A stretch of DNA of 64,000 nucleotides, from NCBI GenBank assembly GCA_030435675.1, contig CM059623.1, positions 522,012-586,011 on the forward strand. The letters are read 5' to 3'. Source of the DNA: Steinernema hermaphroditum (lineage: Eukaryota; Nematoda; Chromadorea; Rhabditida; Steinernematidae). The position numbers were made by a program, and so were the translations under genes. The notes beneath the pieces were generated by a model. That model saw nothing but the letters and a program-made list of their open reading frames with translations, did no database searches and had not been told where the DNA came from. Positions within the stretch are counted from its first letter, which is position 1. Each line of letters begins with the position of its first letter. Shown here in pieces: positions 47,088-58,148 of this stretch.

Positions 47088-47159
47088 GGTCCCGTGGTGT
47101 AGCGGTTAGCACTCAGGACTCTGAATCCTGCGACCCGAGTTCAAATCTCGGCGGGACCT
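47088..47159 (+). tRNA. tRNA-Gln (CTG)
   Basis: A 72-nt cloverleaf on the plus strand: acceptor GGTCCCG/CGGGACC, anticodon CTG, T arm CCGAGTTCAAATCTCGG. The body matches the intronic tRNA-Gln (TTG) at 20.8 kb except for the anticodon, and differs from the CTG copies at 19.4 and 19.9 kb in the acceptor stem. Confidence 0.95.
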
Positions 47160-47991
47160 TTCTTTTTTATTTTATTCTAATGAGTCATTTGCTTCTATTT
47201 GAACGACTTTGCTGATTAGGGTGCGCCTCTGTTGTTGAAGCTAGATGATAAGAAGCGTGCGGTATCGGTATCGCAGTGCCCTCCTTCTACCGCAATGAGC
47301 TGTCTTGCAACGCATATTGCCACCATTCTAAGAGATTACACTCGTAAGCTCGATTTCGGCCTACTTTTGGAACTACATCAGTTCTAAAACTCATTGAATT
47401 GTGATATAAATTGCGTTTGTATGTCAAACATTTAGCAATGAGAGAAATTCTGTAAAAATAGTACCAAAGCAAACTCGACTCAAAATCTGACATTCTCTAC
47501 AAAACGACGGATAAGGCAGCTGTGGTTTGAAGCCGCACAAAATAAGTTGAAGTTGTGCACGAGGATGATGAATGCGATGCGTTAAATCCGTAGTTTTATG
47601 TCAGGAACAAGTGACTGAAAAGTGGCCCATTACATGTTAGGAAAAATTCATAATTTTTGCTTCGACGATGAGATTCCACTGTGCCCGCTACTTCCGGATT
47701 AAGGTTCTTCGCCGCGTCGAAGCCTGTGTGCACTGGTGGGACGGCTATCTTCGACTCCGGCGTCGAGACCTGCGCCGAACATTTCTTAGGAATTAGGAAC
47801 ACATTAACATGAAGAACGGTGACTATACGAATACGGTGATCTACGATTCTTCGTTGTGTACCTAGAGATATCTTGCATGATGAATGCCATTGAGTCAAGA
47901 GTAAACCAATCAATTGAATGGTTCAAAGAAAGCGGAGCACATGCGCTTAAAAAACTTGTTAGGGATTAGGAACACATTAACGAAAGAAACG
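47160..47991. other. Intergenic with a possible exon
   Basis: A minus-strand segment (about 47770-47596) after a GCGCAG acceptor encodes VSTPESKIAVPPVHTGFDAA and continues to a stop. It is coding-like but unlinked. The string TTAATGTGTTCCTAAT (minus strand) occurs here at about 47795 and again at about 47964. Confidence 0.3.
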
Positions 47992-48846
47992 TTAACAAAT
48001 AGTACATTTCTTCTTTTTCTTCGTGGACGGGCAGTTAACGTTAATGGTCCCCATGTCATGTTCCCATGTCAAGGACCACGCTGTGTTTCCTGGAGAGCGA
48101 GGCCTTTGGAAATCCTTGTGCAAGTCACATACATTGTAGTTTATGTGTAAGTGGTTCAACGACCACTTTTTGGATCCAAGCCGTTTCGTCAAGAACTCCT
48201 CAAAGAACGATGCAGAGAACTTCACGTCTTCAGAGACATCAAAAAAGGAAAGTTGGTCCCTGAGCAGCAAGTTCTCGAGGGCTGCTACCACACTCGAACT
48301 TGGCAGCTTCGCCCAGCATTTGATGTCCAGTTCGCGGAGATTGGGGAGTTCTGCTACGGCTAAGACAAGTGGTTCCATGTATTCCTCAACAATGGGAAGT
48401 GAGACCTTCTTGATACTATTTACTGGAAGGTCGTTCAACATAGCTACGGTAAAGAATGACTGGAATACGTAAAGGGTGAAGTTGTTCAGAAATAGACGGA
48501 ACATGACAAGGATCTTTCGCACTTCTTGGTAGTAGTCTGAGTGATGAACCGAAGATAAGTAGTAGAACTTAACATGAATTAACTGGACACTTGAAGGAAG
48601 TTTCACTTTTTCAATATCCGCTGCAGTGAACTTGATAAATTTGCGTCCTATAAGCAAAGAGAAATGTACCCCGTCCGACTTCCCTTCGATTCTCATACGA
48701 CAATACTTCGTTCTTTGCCTATGTTCGTGATAAGCAGCCTTCCAGTGCGCTGATTCAATTTTCCATTTAGAGTCGGATAGGACGTCTGCGAAGATTACAT
48801 CCTGGGAACAGACGCGTTGACAGAACTCGAAAGGAACAGAATCCAT
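47992..48846 (-). CDS. F-box/LRR-like protein of a nematode-expanded type, CaaX-like end
   Basis: A single exon of 284 codons starting MDSVPFEFCQRV. The N-terminus resembles short F-box-like starts in large nematode families. The middle has repeat-like leucine patterns (LPNLRELDIKCW at about 169-180, then LENLLLRDQLSFF) as in F-box/LRR or FTH-type proteins that serve as substrate receptors of SCF ubiquitin ligases. The C-terminus is Lys-rich and ends KKKKKCTIC, a polybasic stretch plus a C-a-a-x box that could be prenylated. No signal peptide or membrane segment. Lack of introns contrasts with its neighbours. The F-box assignment is weak because no strong F-box consensus is visible. Confidence 0.65.
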   Translation of the reverse strand: MDSVPFEFCQRVCSQDVIFADVLSDSKWKIESAHWKAAYHEHRQRTKYCRMRIEGKSDGVHFSLLIGRKFIKFTAADIEKVKLPSSVQLIHVKFYYLSSVHHSDYYQEVRKILVMFRLFLNNFTLYVFQSFFTVAMLNDLPVNSIKKVSLPIVEEYMEPLVLAVAELPNLRELDIKCWAKLPSSSVVAALENLLLRDQLSFFDVSEDVKFSASFFEEFLTKRLGSKKWSLNHLHINYNVCDLHKDFQRPRSPGNTAWSLTWEHDMGTINVNCPSTKKKKKCTIC

Positions 48847-49324
48847 CGACGAGTCGACGGAACAATCTGACTACGTTCACAACAATAGCTGCATCGATTT
48901 CGTAATGACACATGTTTTGTCGCTTTTCGGAGAGCGTTCTTTTTTCACAGTCTGGTTCAGTACATCACAGTTCCCACATACTTCCCACTTGGACCTTGTG
49001 CTGTGGCCTCTCCTCTGTATCTCTTAAGGAACTTTATCCTCATAGTCAGGTATCGGCACTAAGCCTACTAATCTTCACATTGATGATCCGGAATCTTCGT
49101 TCTTCGCCTTTCAGTAGGCTGATGAAACTTCGACTCATGGTGGCCTGAACAGAAGAAAGAGGGGAAGCAGTGATTACGGTGATATACGGTAATTTTTCAC
49201 ACTTTTACGAAATGTGCTGTCTCATTCCATTGCTGAGTTCGGATGGCTCAAACTTTGCAGAAATAATTTTATTCGATCACGATTATTTCCATCACTTCAG
49301 CGAAACCAATTAAATAGAGCCCAT
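48847..49324. other. Short spacer between the single-exon gene and the ACSL gene
   Basis: Contains the small candidate frame at 49046-49138. Otherwise the 3' flank of the first ACSL gene. Confidence 0.4.
49046..49138 (-). CDS. Possible micro-ORF after a trans-splice-like acceptor
   Basis: On the minus strand CTGTTCAG is followed by GCCACCATG, a strong start context, and a 30-codon frame rich in Arg/Ser. A donor-like AAT|GTGAAG within it could instead splice to a later short exon after CTTAAG. It lies just downstream of the ACSL gene in the same direction, so it may be a small operon member, a 5' exon of the next gene, or chance. Confidence 0.22.
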   Translation of the reverse strand: MSRSFISLLKGEERRFRIINVKISRLSADT

Positions 49325-51517
49325 CTATACAATGGGTCGGAAGTCTTCATCGTCCATCGGTTCCTGCTTCTTCTTCTTTTCGTCCTCAGCCATCTCGGCA
49401 TACAGCTGAGCTCGGACCTTCTCGTACTTTTTGCGGATCTCAGCCCGCTTCGTTTTGTGGGTGGGAGTGATGAGACCGTTTTCGATGCTGAACGGTTCCG
49501 ATTCCAGATAGATCGCTCTGACCTGCTCGATGTGGTTCAACTGAGCTTCCTCTCCAATCTTTTTCATCGAAGCAAAGACGAATTCGCGTACTTTCTCGTT
49601 TTGGCAGAGCTCCTCATAGGACAGATCGTTGTCCTCGACGTTCGCCTTGTACCAGGCGCGGATGACCTCTTGGTCAGGTACAACAATGGCGATCAAGTAG
49701 CGCTGCAGACTGTCTCCGTCGACGAAGACCTGGCTGACGACGACGGCGTTGCCGTAGACGTTCTCGATTTTCTCGGGAGCGACATATTCCCCTTGGGCCA
49801 GCTTGAAGATGTTCTTCTTGCGGTCGAAGATCTTGTAGACGCCACTGGGAAGGAGTTCGGCGATGTCTCCGGTGCACAAGAAGCCGTCCTCATCGAAGAG
49901 TTCGGCCGTCTTCTCGGGATCCTTGAAGTAGCCGGAGGTGACACAGGGACCCTTGATACGGATCTCGCCCTTTCCCTCCGAAGCGAAGTAACCGAGTTCG
50001 GGAACGTCTCCCAGCTTCATGACTCCAGAAGGAGCAGGAGGTCCAATCCAGCCACCCTCGACATCTGTGGTCCAGCAGAGAGTGCCCAAAGCGGTGTTCT
50101 CCGTTTGTCCGTAGCCTTCGAGGAAGATGGCTCCAAGAGTGACGCGGCACATTTCAAGAACGTCCTTGGAGAGGGGAGCGGATCCGACGACCGAATACCG
50201 TACTCGTCCGCCCATTATCTGCCGGATCTGCTTGAAGACGATCTTCTCGAGGAGGGTGTGGCGGAAGTCGCCATTCTGGAGTCGCTTCAGCTTGCCGTTG
50301 TAGGCGTACTCGAAAAGCTTCAAGGAGACGGGATCGGCTTGTTCCAGCTTCTTCTTGATACGGCTGCAGATGTCACCAAGCACCTTCGGCACAGTGGGGA
50401 TGATGGTCGGCTTCACCATCTGCATGTCTTCCACCAGTTGCTTCGTGTTTCCTCTATAGTAACCGATGGATCCACCGCCAATCAGAGACGTCCACTCGGA
50501 GATCTGTCCGAAGACGTGGGCGAGGGGCAAGTAGGAGAGGAGCACGTCGTCCTTGTTGAAGATGCCGGGGCTGAAGGACTGCAGCTGGCGGTTGAATCCC
50601 GATAGGGTGGCGATCATGTTTCCGTGGGAAAGGACAGCTGCTTTAGGGGTGCCCGTTGTGCCACTGGTGTAGCAGAACATGTAGGTGTCCTCGGACACAG
50701 GGAAGGTGGGTGTGGCAGGATTCTCTTTTCCGAAAGACAAAGCATCTTCCCAAGAGCTTACGGTAAGGCCGGCAGCTTCGGCTTCTCTGACGAGTTCTGG
50801 GGTGACGCCTTCCATGTCGACGACCACAAGGTGCTCCAAGGTGGAGAGGTTATCGTGCATTTTTCGGAAGATCATCTTCTGAACCTTGTCGACCTTGTCC
50901 ACCAACATTGTACTAAAGGGCACAATTAAGAATCATTCAGAAATCGAAAAAACTCACTGAATCTCAGAGTGTCCGACGATGTAAGAGGCGGCGTCGCATC
51001 CAAGGGTGTCGTAGATCGGCACGAAAACCATCGAATGCCTCATGCATCCGAGCATGGTCAAGAAGACCTCCGGGGAATTCTTGGCGTAGATTCCGATCCT
51101 AGTGCTGTTTCCAATAGGCGCGTTGAACTTGTTGACTAAGGCCGACCCGAAGTATGCGGCCATGTCTACAGCTTCTTGATACGTGCAGAATTTGTAAGAA
51201 TTCGAGTCCTTGTCGAACTTTCCGAAGCAGGGACCGCCGCTGCTGAGCTCCCCGCCATAGACGAAGGCGTCGAACATGTTTCCAATCTTTGTTGGCCACA
51301 GATTCTCGACGTAGTTGCGCCCCTCACCGACTAGAAGACCACTCCGAAACATTCCTGGCTTTGCGAATTCGCCAATAGCCGGAATCGCCTGCTTGTCGAC
51401 GGAACATCCAGCTGGCGCGGTGACTCTGGGAACTCTGGCCGAGGAACGCAGAAGAGAGGAGATCTGACGGGTTTGCTGGAGTCGGCAGACTGTGGGGCGA
51501 AGAATCTTGGAGAACAT
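49325..51517 (-). CDS. Long-chain acyl-CoA synthetase (ACSL), paralogue 1
   Basis: Exons on the minus strand 51517-50958 and 50912-49325, 715 residues, the usual ACSL length. It activates long-chain fatty acids to acyl-CoA with ATP. Residues 1-35 (Arg/Ser-rich, no acids) look like a mitochondrial targeting or membrane leader. Motifs: AMP-binding P-loop TSGTTGTPK (269-277), GYGQTEN (453-459), the adenylate-binding CTGDI and the [18 protein letters not shown] linker/A10 region. The C-terminus is Lys-rich (EKKKKQEP). The single 45-bp intron splits codon His187 at the same place as intron 2 of paralogue 2. A TATAAG box lies about 55 bp upstream. Closest in type to animal ACSL1/5/6 and nematode mitochondrial acs genes; the exact orthologue is not assigned. 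Confidence 0.95.
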
Positions 51518-52085
51518 GGCGGCTCAGATTTTGATTTTAGTTGATGATGTGTGTCCTGAGCCGCGTCGCTTATATTGACCAACAGCTGGGTGATGCGATG
51601 CAAAATACTTCGGTTTAGCATCAATTTGGAATTGGAATTATTAAAATTAATTATCTGAAGCATCACTTTTCCGTATCACTGATATCGAGTCATAAATTCG
51701 CCCCGTCCTTTCCCGAAATCTGTCCCAGAGTCAATTAGCGTTTCTCGCCGTAAAACGATCTACTTCATGTGTGCACTGCTTCTCCAAAGCCGTTGTTTGC
51801 ATCTACTCCTAGAAAGCCTGCAACATATGGGAACCGTAGCCAACGATTCTCTGCGACGAGCTTCTTCTTGAATCACTCTTAAACATGGTAACTTTCTCTT
51901 TCTGTTCTCAGAGATGTACTTTCCAGACCGCCTCGAAGGAAACGTTTCTTCTTTCGAAGCTCTGACTGCAAGATGAGAGTGAATCTCAGATCTCCTGCTG
52001 CCAAAATAGCTACTCTTTATTAGTTCTTGGACTTTACACGTATTTTAACTCAAATATGTACAGAAAGATCACTATACAGAATCTT
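51518..52085. other. Spacer between ACSL paralogues
   Basis: Promoter of paralogue 1 and 3' flank of paralogue 2. No other gene seen. Confidence 0.5.
51570..51575 (-). promoter_or_regulatory. TATA-like box of ACSL paralogue 1
   Basis: TATAAG on the minus strand in CAATATAAGCG, about 55 bp before the ATG at 51517, matching the position of the TATA box of paralogue 2. Confidence 0.45.
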
Positions 52086-54469
52086 TTAACACACTTCGGC
52101 CTCCAGCTCCTCCACTACTCTTCCCTCCGCTCTGTGGATTTCTGAGTAGAGCCTCGCCCGGACCTTCTCGTACTTCTTGCGAATGTCAGCTCGTTTCGTT
52201 TTGTGTGTTGGCGTGATGAGACCATTTTCGATGCTAAACGGTTCCGACTCTAAGTAGATCGCCTTGACCTGTTCGATCTTGTTCAAGTTCGCTTCTTCTC
52301 CCAGCTTCTGCATCGTTTGGAAAACGAAGTCTCTCACCTAAATGATTGTGTATAAGGATTATGGCGCTAGCGGAGTGCGCACCTTTTCATTCTTGCACAG
52401 TTCCTCGTAGGACAGATCCTTGTTCTCGACGTTCTCCTTGTACCAGTTCGAAATGGTCTCAAAATCGGGGACAACAATGGCGACCAGGTGTCTTTCCAAG
52501 CTGTCTCCGTCGACGAAGACCTGGCTGACGACGACGGCGTTGCCGTAGACGTTCTCGACTTTCTCGGGGGCGACATATTCTCCTTGGGCCAGCTTGAAGA
52601 TGTTCTTCTTGCGGTCGATGATCTTGAAGACGCCACTGGGAAGCAGCTCGACAATGTCTCCGGTGCACAAGAAGCCGTCCTCGTCGAAGAGTTCGGCCGT
52701 CTTCTCGGGGTCCTTGAAGTAGCCGGAGGTCACTGAAGGGCCCTTGATTCTTAGTTCTCCTTTTCCGGCGGCCGCAAAGTATCCGAGTTCGGGAACGTCT
52801 CCCATCTTCATGACTCCGCAAGGAGCAGGAGGTCCGATCCGTGCGCCTTCGACGTCTGTGGTCCATCCGAGCGTACCCAAAGCGGAATTCTCGGTCTGAC
52901 CATAGCCTTCCAAAAACGCGGCTCCAATAGTTACTCGAACCATTTCGAGCACTTCCTTGGCCAGAGGAGCGGATCCGACGACGGAGTAGCGGATCTTTCC
53001 ACCGGTGATCTCGCGGATCTGCTTGAAGACGATCTTCTCGAGGAGGGTGTGGCGGAAGTCGCCGTTCTGGAGTCGCTTCAGCTTAGCGTTGTAAGCGTAC
53101 TCGAAGAGCTTCAGCTTGAAACCCCCAGTTTTCTCGAGCTTCTTCTAAAAATGGCGCAATTTAACATTGAACTCTTCATCCCCGTTGTCCCTACCTTGAC
53201 CTGATCGCAGATCAGCCCCAAAACTCTAGGTACAGTGGGGAAAATGGTGGGCTTCACCATCTGCATATCGGCCATGAGCTTCTTGGAGTCTCCACGGTAG
53301 TATCCAATCGAAGCTCCTCCAACCATGGCTGTCCACTCGGACACCTGCTCGAAGACGTGCGATAGGGGAAGATAAGACATGAGACACTGAAATAGCGCCA
53401 TGAATTTCCGTCGCTTTTGCCTTCACTTACATCAGAAGGGTTGAAGGTTCCAGGTCCGAAATCTCTCAGCTGCCTGTAGAATCCCGACAAAGCGGCGATG
53501 ATGTTTCCATGGGAGAGAACGGCTGCTTTAGGGGTGCCCGTTGTGCCACTGGTGTAGCAGAGCATGTAGGTGTCTTCGGGCTTGGAAAAAGTAGGCTCCG
53601 CTGGGTCCTCTTTTCCGAATGCCAGAGTATCGCTCCAGGAGGTTACGGTAAGGCCGGCAGCTTCGGCTTCTTTGATGATTTCGGGTGTGACGCCTTCCAT
53701 GTCGACGACCACAATGTGCTCCAGGGTGGAGAGATTATCGTGGGTCTTTCGGAAGATGATTCTCTTGAGTTTGTTGACGTTGTCGACCAACATGGTGCTG
53801 AAGAAGATCAGTCAACGTACAGTAGTCAAAAGATAGGGTAACTCACTGAATCTCAGAGTGTCTGACAATGTATGAGGCGGCGTCGCATCCAAGAGTGTCG
53901 TAGATGGGCACGTGGACCATCGAATGCCTCATGCATCCGAGCATGGTCAAGAACACCTCCGGGGAGTTCTTGGCGTAGATTCCGATTCTCGTGTTGTTGC
54001 TCACGGGTGCCTTAAACTTGTTGACCAGGGCCGAGCCGAAGTTCTTGGCCATCTCGTCGGCCTCCTGATAGTTGATGAACTTGAACGAGTCAGTCGATTT
54101 GTCGTACGCTCCGAAACAAGGACCGTTGTTGCTCATCTCCATGCCGTTGAGGAACGCATCGTAGAGCTGTGTGATCTTGCCAGGCCACAGGTTCTCGACC
54201 CAGTTGACGTTCTCATTGGCGAGCAGTCCACTTCTGAGCACTCCGTGCTTGAACTGTAATGCACAAAATGGTCATCTTCAACACACTATATGATTCGCGC
54301 TCACCTGTCCCACAGCTGGGATCGACTGGTTCTCGACAGAACACCCTGGAGGAGCGGCGATCTTGCCCATACTCGAGGAAGCCCTCACAAGCAGGGCGAC
54401 ATGCTTGACCTGGTGGAGCCGAACGATAGTGGCCGCCGGCCGCACCGATTTGGAAAGTGTGGAGAGCAT
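52086..54469 (-). CDS. Long-chain acyl-CoA synthetase (ACSL), paralogue 2
   Basis: Six exons on the minus strand: 54469-54305, 54253-53847, 53797-53431, 53386-53195, 53144-52383 and 52337-52086, 714 residues. The enzyme is the same as paralogue 1, with [21 protein letters not shown] and the EYVAPEK segment all intact. The N-terminus ([20 protein letters not shown]) is again basic and amphipathic, suggesting mitochondrial targeting. It ends without the Lys-rich tail of paralogue 1. Introns are 43-51 bp. Long blocks are nearly identical in DNA to paralogue 1, including a run of about 58 bp at 52500-52558. It lies head-to-tail, 570 bp upstream of paralogue 1. A TATAAA box is present. Confidence 0.95.
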
Positions 54470-54515
54470 GGCTACTATGTACAGAATCTGAAAGTAACCA
54501 CTTGGCGCGGAGCTC

Positions 54516-54521
54516 TTTATA
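54516..54521 (-). promoter_or_regulatory. TATA box of ACSL paralogue 2
   Basis: CCCTATAAAGAG on the minus strand, 47 bp before the ATG at 54469. A CTTTCAG lies between it and the ATG and might serve as a splice acceptor for a leader. Confidence 0.5.
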
Positions 54522-57500
54522 GGGCATTCGGGTCGGAGCACGCGACGCGATCGTCACCGACGGACTTTAGTGTGTGACGACGAGGGGAGTGCACGTTGTG
54601 CCCTTTCGACTTCGTACTTTCGACTTTGCGGGACGCCCAGACTGGCGCCACGGCGAGGGAACAATGTGAAGACGCCAACGATCGCGGCGATAAGGGAGGC
54701 GCCTGTGCAGCGGGAAGCTACTAGGGTCAGCCTCTTCCGCTTGGACTCAAGAGTCATGCGACTGGCTTTAGGAGGAACGCCGATGTTTGGTAATGCTGGG
54801 AAGTGGTGATAAGCGATGTGATCGCACTTTGGTCGAACATTCAAGAATCGTTGTGCTCGTATAAAGGGCGTGATGGGAGGGAAAAGTGTGGCCGTTTGAA
54901 TGGAGAATGGAGTGCAGGTACTGTAACGCAAGTTGTGGAAATTTGAAACGTATTGCGGCTTGATCAAAGCACTTTTATTGGTTTCTACGACCTCCATGCT
55001 TTTGTTCTGTACGGTCTTTTTTCCACTTTCTGTTCCTAGATTTTTGGATGGACCTTATTGATCAATGCACATTTGTTCTATTGGTCGGCTCGGTTCGTCT
55101 TTTGGTCAGTGCAAGCCTTCTCGATCTACTGATCTGAAGCTGATCATGCTGTGTTTGGTCCGTTAAACTTGATCATTATCAGTAAAGACCAGGCAAAAAA
55201 TCTGGGTGTTTTAAAGCGTACTTTATGGACTGAATTCTTCAATTACACTCCGCTTTTTTGGTTTTTTTTTCACCCGTACCTAAATGTATTAGAGAGCATA
55301 GTTCTATCAATATGCAAGCCACGTCTACCCCCACCATTTCCCAGCCCCACAAAAGAAAGGCCACGTTGTTATTCTATGCTCGCCGCGTTGACTAAATACA
55401 AAACAAGAAGCGACAACATCAAACGTGATAGATTGCTAGTACCGGGAGCAGAACAGCGATACCGTACTGGGTGTGAGGACTTCGACCTTTGGTATGGCGT
55501 GAGTCTTTCGGGTATCGGCTATGCAGCGAACCATAGTCTAATCAGAAACGTCTCTCACCGTAGAACGGACTCACAGAAACGTGCGTCACACGCTCGGACA
55601 AGAAGAGACAACGTGATTTGTTCGCGTGGGTCAGTTCGGTTGATTGGATTGATGGATTCAACGGGAAATTTCGATGACACTTCATATCCGGATAGGCCGT
55701 TTAGAGAGACGTCTCAAAGTCACTCTTAGAATAACAATCAAAGCAAGCAAACCTCAACGCAATTAGGTCGGAAATACAGTACCGCTCGCATCTGCGTAAA
55801 CACAAGTTTGTTTTCCCGACATGCCGTGGAACTCTCGAAAACAAAAACAGGCTCTGCCGCATCGTTTGCGCGTGGAGAAGATACGGTACCGCGTGAGCGG
55901 ACTTCGACCTTTGACTGCCAACGGTACTGACGTTTAATCAGTCGCGTGAAGCGCATTATCTCGCAGGTAAAGTATGACCAGTAGAAGCCAGGGAGTATGG
56001 CTGTACGAAGAATGTCGGTATCCATGAAATGGGGGAGTTTTAGGCTTGAAATGTGATCCAAATTCAGGAGGGAGAATTCAGTGATGGCCCAGGTAAAACA
56101 TTAAGTTTTTTGCTTTACTTCCATGCGCTTAAGTGACCTCAGCTATTGTGCTTACAGTAGCTTGAAAATCAAAAATTTTGAATTGTAGTCTATCTGATTT
56201 CAACTGATAAACTACGGTGATGTTCGGCCCCCATGACGCCAAAAAATGGAGGAACGTGACTTCTCATTGTTATCAGTTGAAAGGTCAGTTAGGCATGCGA
56301 TAGTGGGAGATTTATAGATCGAAAAAATGGCTGTTTTTTTTCGAACGGTGAAAGTCCACCAGATGCACTCCTAATCAGCACCTTCTACAGAAAATGATGC
56401 AAAAATTGGATGCAGAAGACGATGATCCAGAGGGCGAATTGATCGGGCTAAGACTCGGATTCTCGACGCGAGGTTCTAGCATCACTCATCGAAAGGAATG
56501 TGACACCCACCAGTGACGCATTTCTGACAGCAAATCTTAGTCATCACGTTAAAAACATTTCTGAGCGGTTCACGAATTTAAAAGCTATATAAGGGTGCAG
56601 CAATTGAAAGTGTTTTAGAAAACAAAGCGGCAAAAAGAGCGAATCGACCTTTCGACTGTCGACCGCGCGACGACGACTACAGAGAATGAGCACGACGAGC
56701 CGACGGCGGAAGGGATTGTGACGGTGGCGATTGACCCGGGACCGCCAAAGTGCGACTTTGTTCCATCGATAGACGGTTATCAGTCACGTAGACACGAATT
56801 TGCAACAGACCTCATGGTGGTCGGCTGGGCAATGTGGCCAGCATGTGATTGCCATGAGGATTGGGAATTTGAGGCATATAGTAGGATCTGGATGCCTTTG
56901 AAATATGAGTAAGAATAGACCCCAGATTTCTCCAAAAATCAGCTGTAGAAGTGCCGAAAGCCGTCATCAATCTGCTGTTATTCCCCTATTCATCTCTTTT
57001 TTGTTCTTCAAGAAACACAGCGATGACGATCTATCAGGAAAAGAGTAGTCGCCGCGAATCAAAGTAACAAAACCGAAAGCCAGAGTACACACAGCGGCTG
57101 TTCCAGCAGCGGCGACAATCACATCGCCCCGCGACGTCCCGACAACCGCATGCAGGCAGGCTGTTGTCCAATGACGTCTGCAGTCTCTCCTTTCTCTCTC
57201 CAGCACGTGACGGCGCCGTCACAGTCGACACAACGAGACCGTGTTTGATTTGTGTTCAGACGACACATTTCACGCTTCGGCGAACACAAAAACGAATTGT
57301 TGTTTTAAGTTGGGCAAATTAGTGTTGCCAGACTGATCGAATTAGTGAAAACACGAGAGGCTCTTAGAATAGGAACATGGTACAAAGGTCGCCAAAACTC
57401 GTTTTACAGTAATGACAGTCATCAACATTATTGTCAGCGGAGGAGGTGTAAAAAGCGGATGCCGACAGTGAAGGGCGCAATTTTCGGAAAGAAGGTGACT

Positions 57501-57728
57501 GATGGAAGAAATCGCAGAAAGTGGCTAACGTGGGAGCTACGAGGGTTGGGATGTGGTGGTGGAGTGGATGGAGGCCGGGTTGATTAATCCAATGTGTGCA
57601 AACTTAGCTGCTCAAAATCACACTATCCACATGAATTATGGCCTCGAGATCCAAATGAAATAGAGCCATGTCGGCCTGGGTCAACCATTTTTTGTCCTTT
57701 TTGTGCATAGATAGTCGTAAAGGTGTTA
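54522..57728. other. Intergenic, no supported gene
   Basis: Several long but unconvincing frames, for example plus-strand 55151-55729 and minus-strand 54997-54554, have no domain and biased composition. Similar strings (GGTACCG/GATACCGTACTG, GACTTCGACCTTTG) occur at about 55455-55490 and 55880-55915, suggesting an old duplication. Confidence 0.4.
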
Positions 57729-58148
57729 CGATCATACCGCCAAAAATTATACCGCCAAATTTATTCCGCCAAAAAATTTACCGCCAGACTCCGAGGCCTT
57801 AGGCTTATGCCTAGATATTTGCTGGTAAGCGAAGCGAGCCCTGTATTCATTTTTGCGCTTGGCCTAGGCAAACCCCAAGTTGGCTTAGGCAAACCCTGGC
57901 TTGGCTTAGGCTCCGGCTTAGGACTATGCCTAGATAATTGAGGTTGTGGGCGAGCCGCAGGCGAGCCCCGTATTCATTTTTGTGTTTGGCCTAACATCCA
58001 GGCTTGGCCTAGACAAACCCCGGCTTGGCTTACACTCATACCTATGGATTTGAAGAGAATCCTTTTGGAAATTTGGCGGTAAATATTTGACGGGATTCTT
58101 TTTTTGGCGGTAAACTTTTGGCGGTATAATTTTTGGCGGTATGGTCGT
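57729..58148. mobile_element. Small inverted-repeat element with TACCGCC subrepeats
   Basis: The two ends are inverted copies (ACGA.CATACCGCCAAAA at 57729 and its reverse complement ending at 58148), identical over 25 bp and each containing four TACCGCC/TTCCGCC-type units. The 0.3-kb interior holds an internal direct repeat (GCCTAGATA.TTG to GTATTCATTTTTG, about 57808-57862 and 57927-57985) and several TTAGGC-like units (GGCTTAGGC). No coding capacity. Best described as a non-autonomous DNA element of unknown family. Confidence 0.8.

Noticed and set aside
49214..50605. A 463-codon plus-strand frame
   Set aside because: It is the antisense shadow of the ACSL gene, caused by its codon bias.
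55151..55729. A 192-codon plus-strand frame
   Set aside because: No domain and mixed composition; overlaps a decayed repeat and lacks a good start or splice context.
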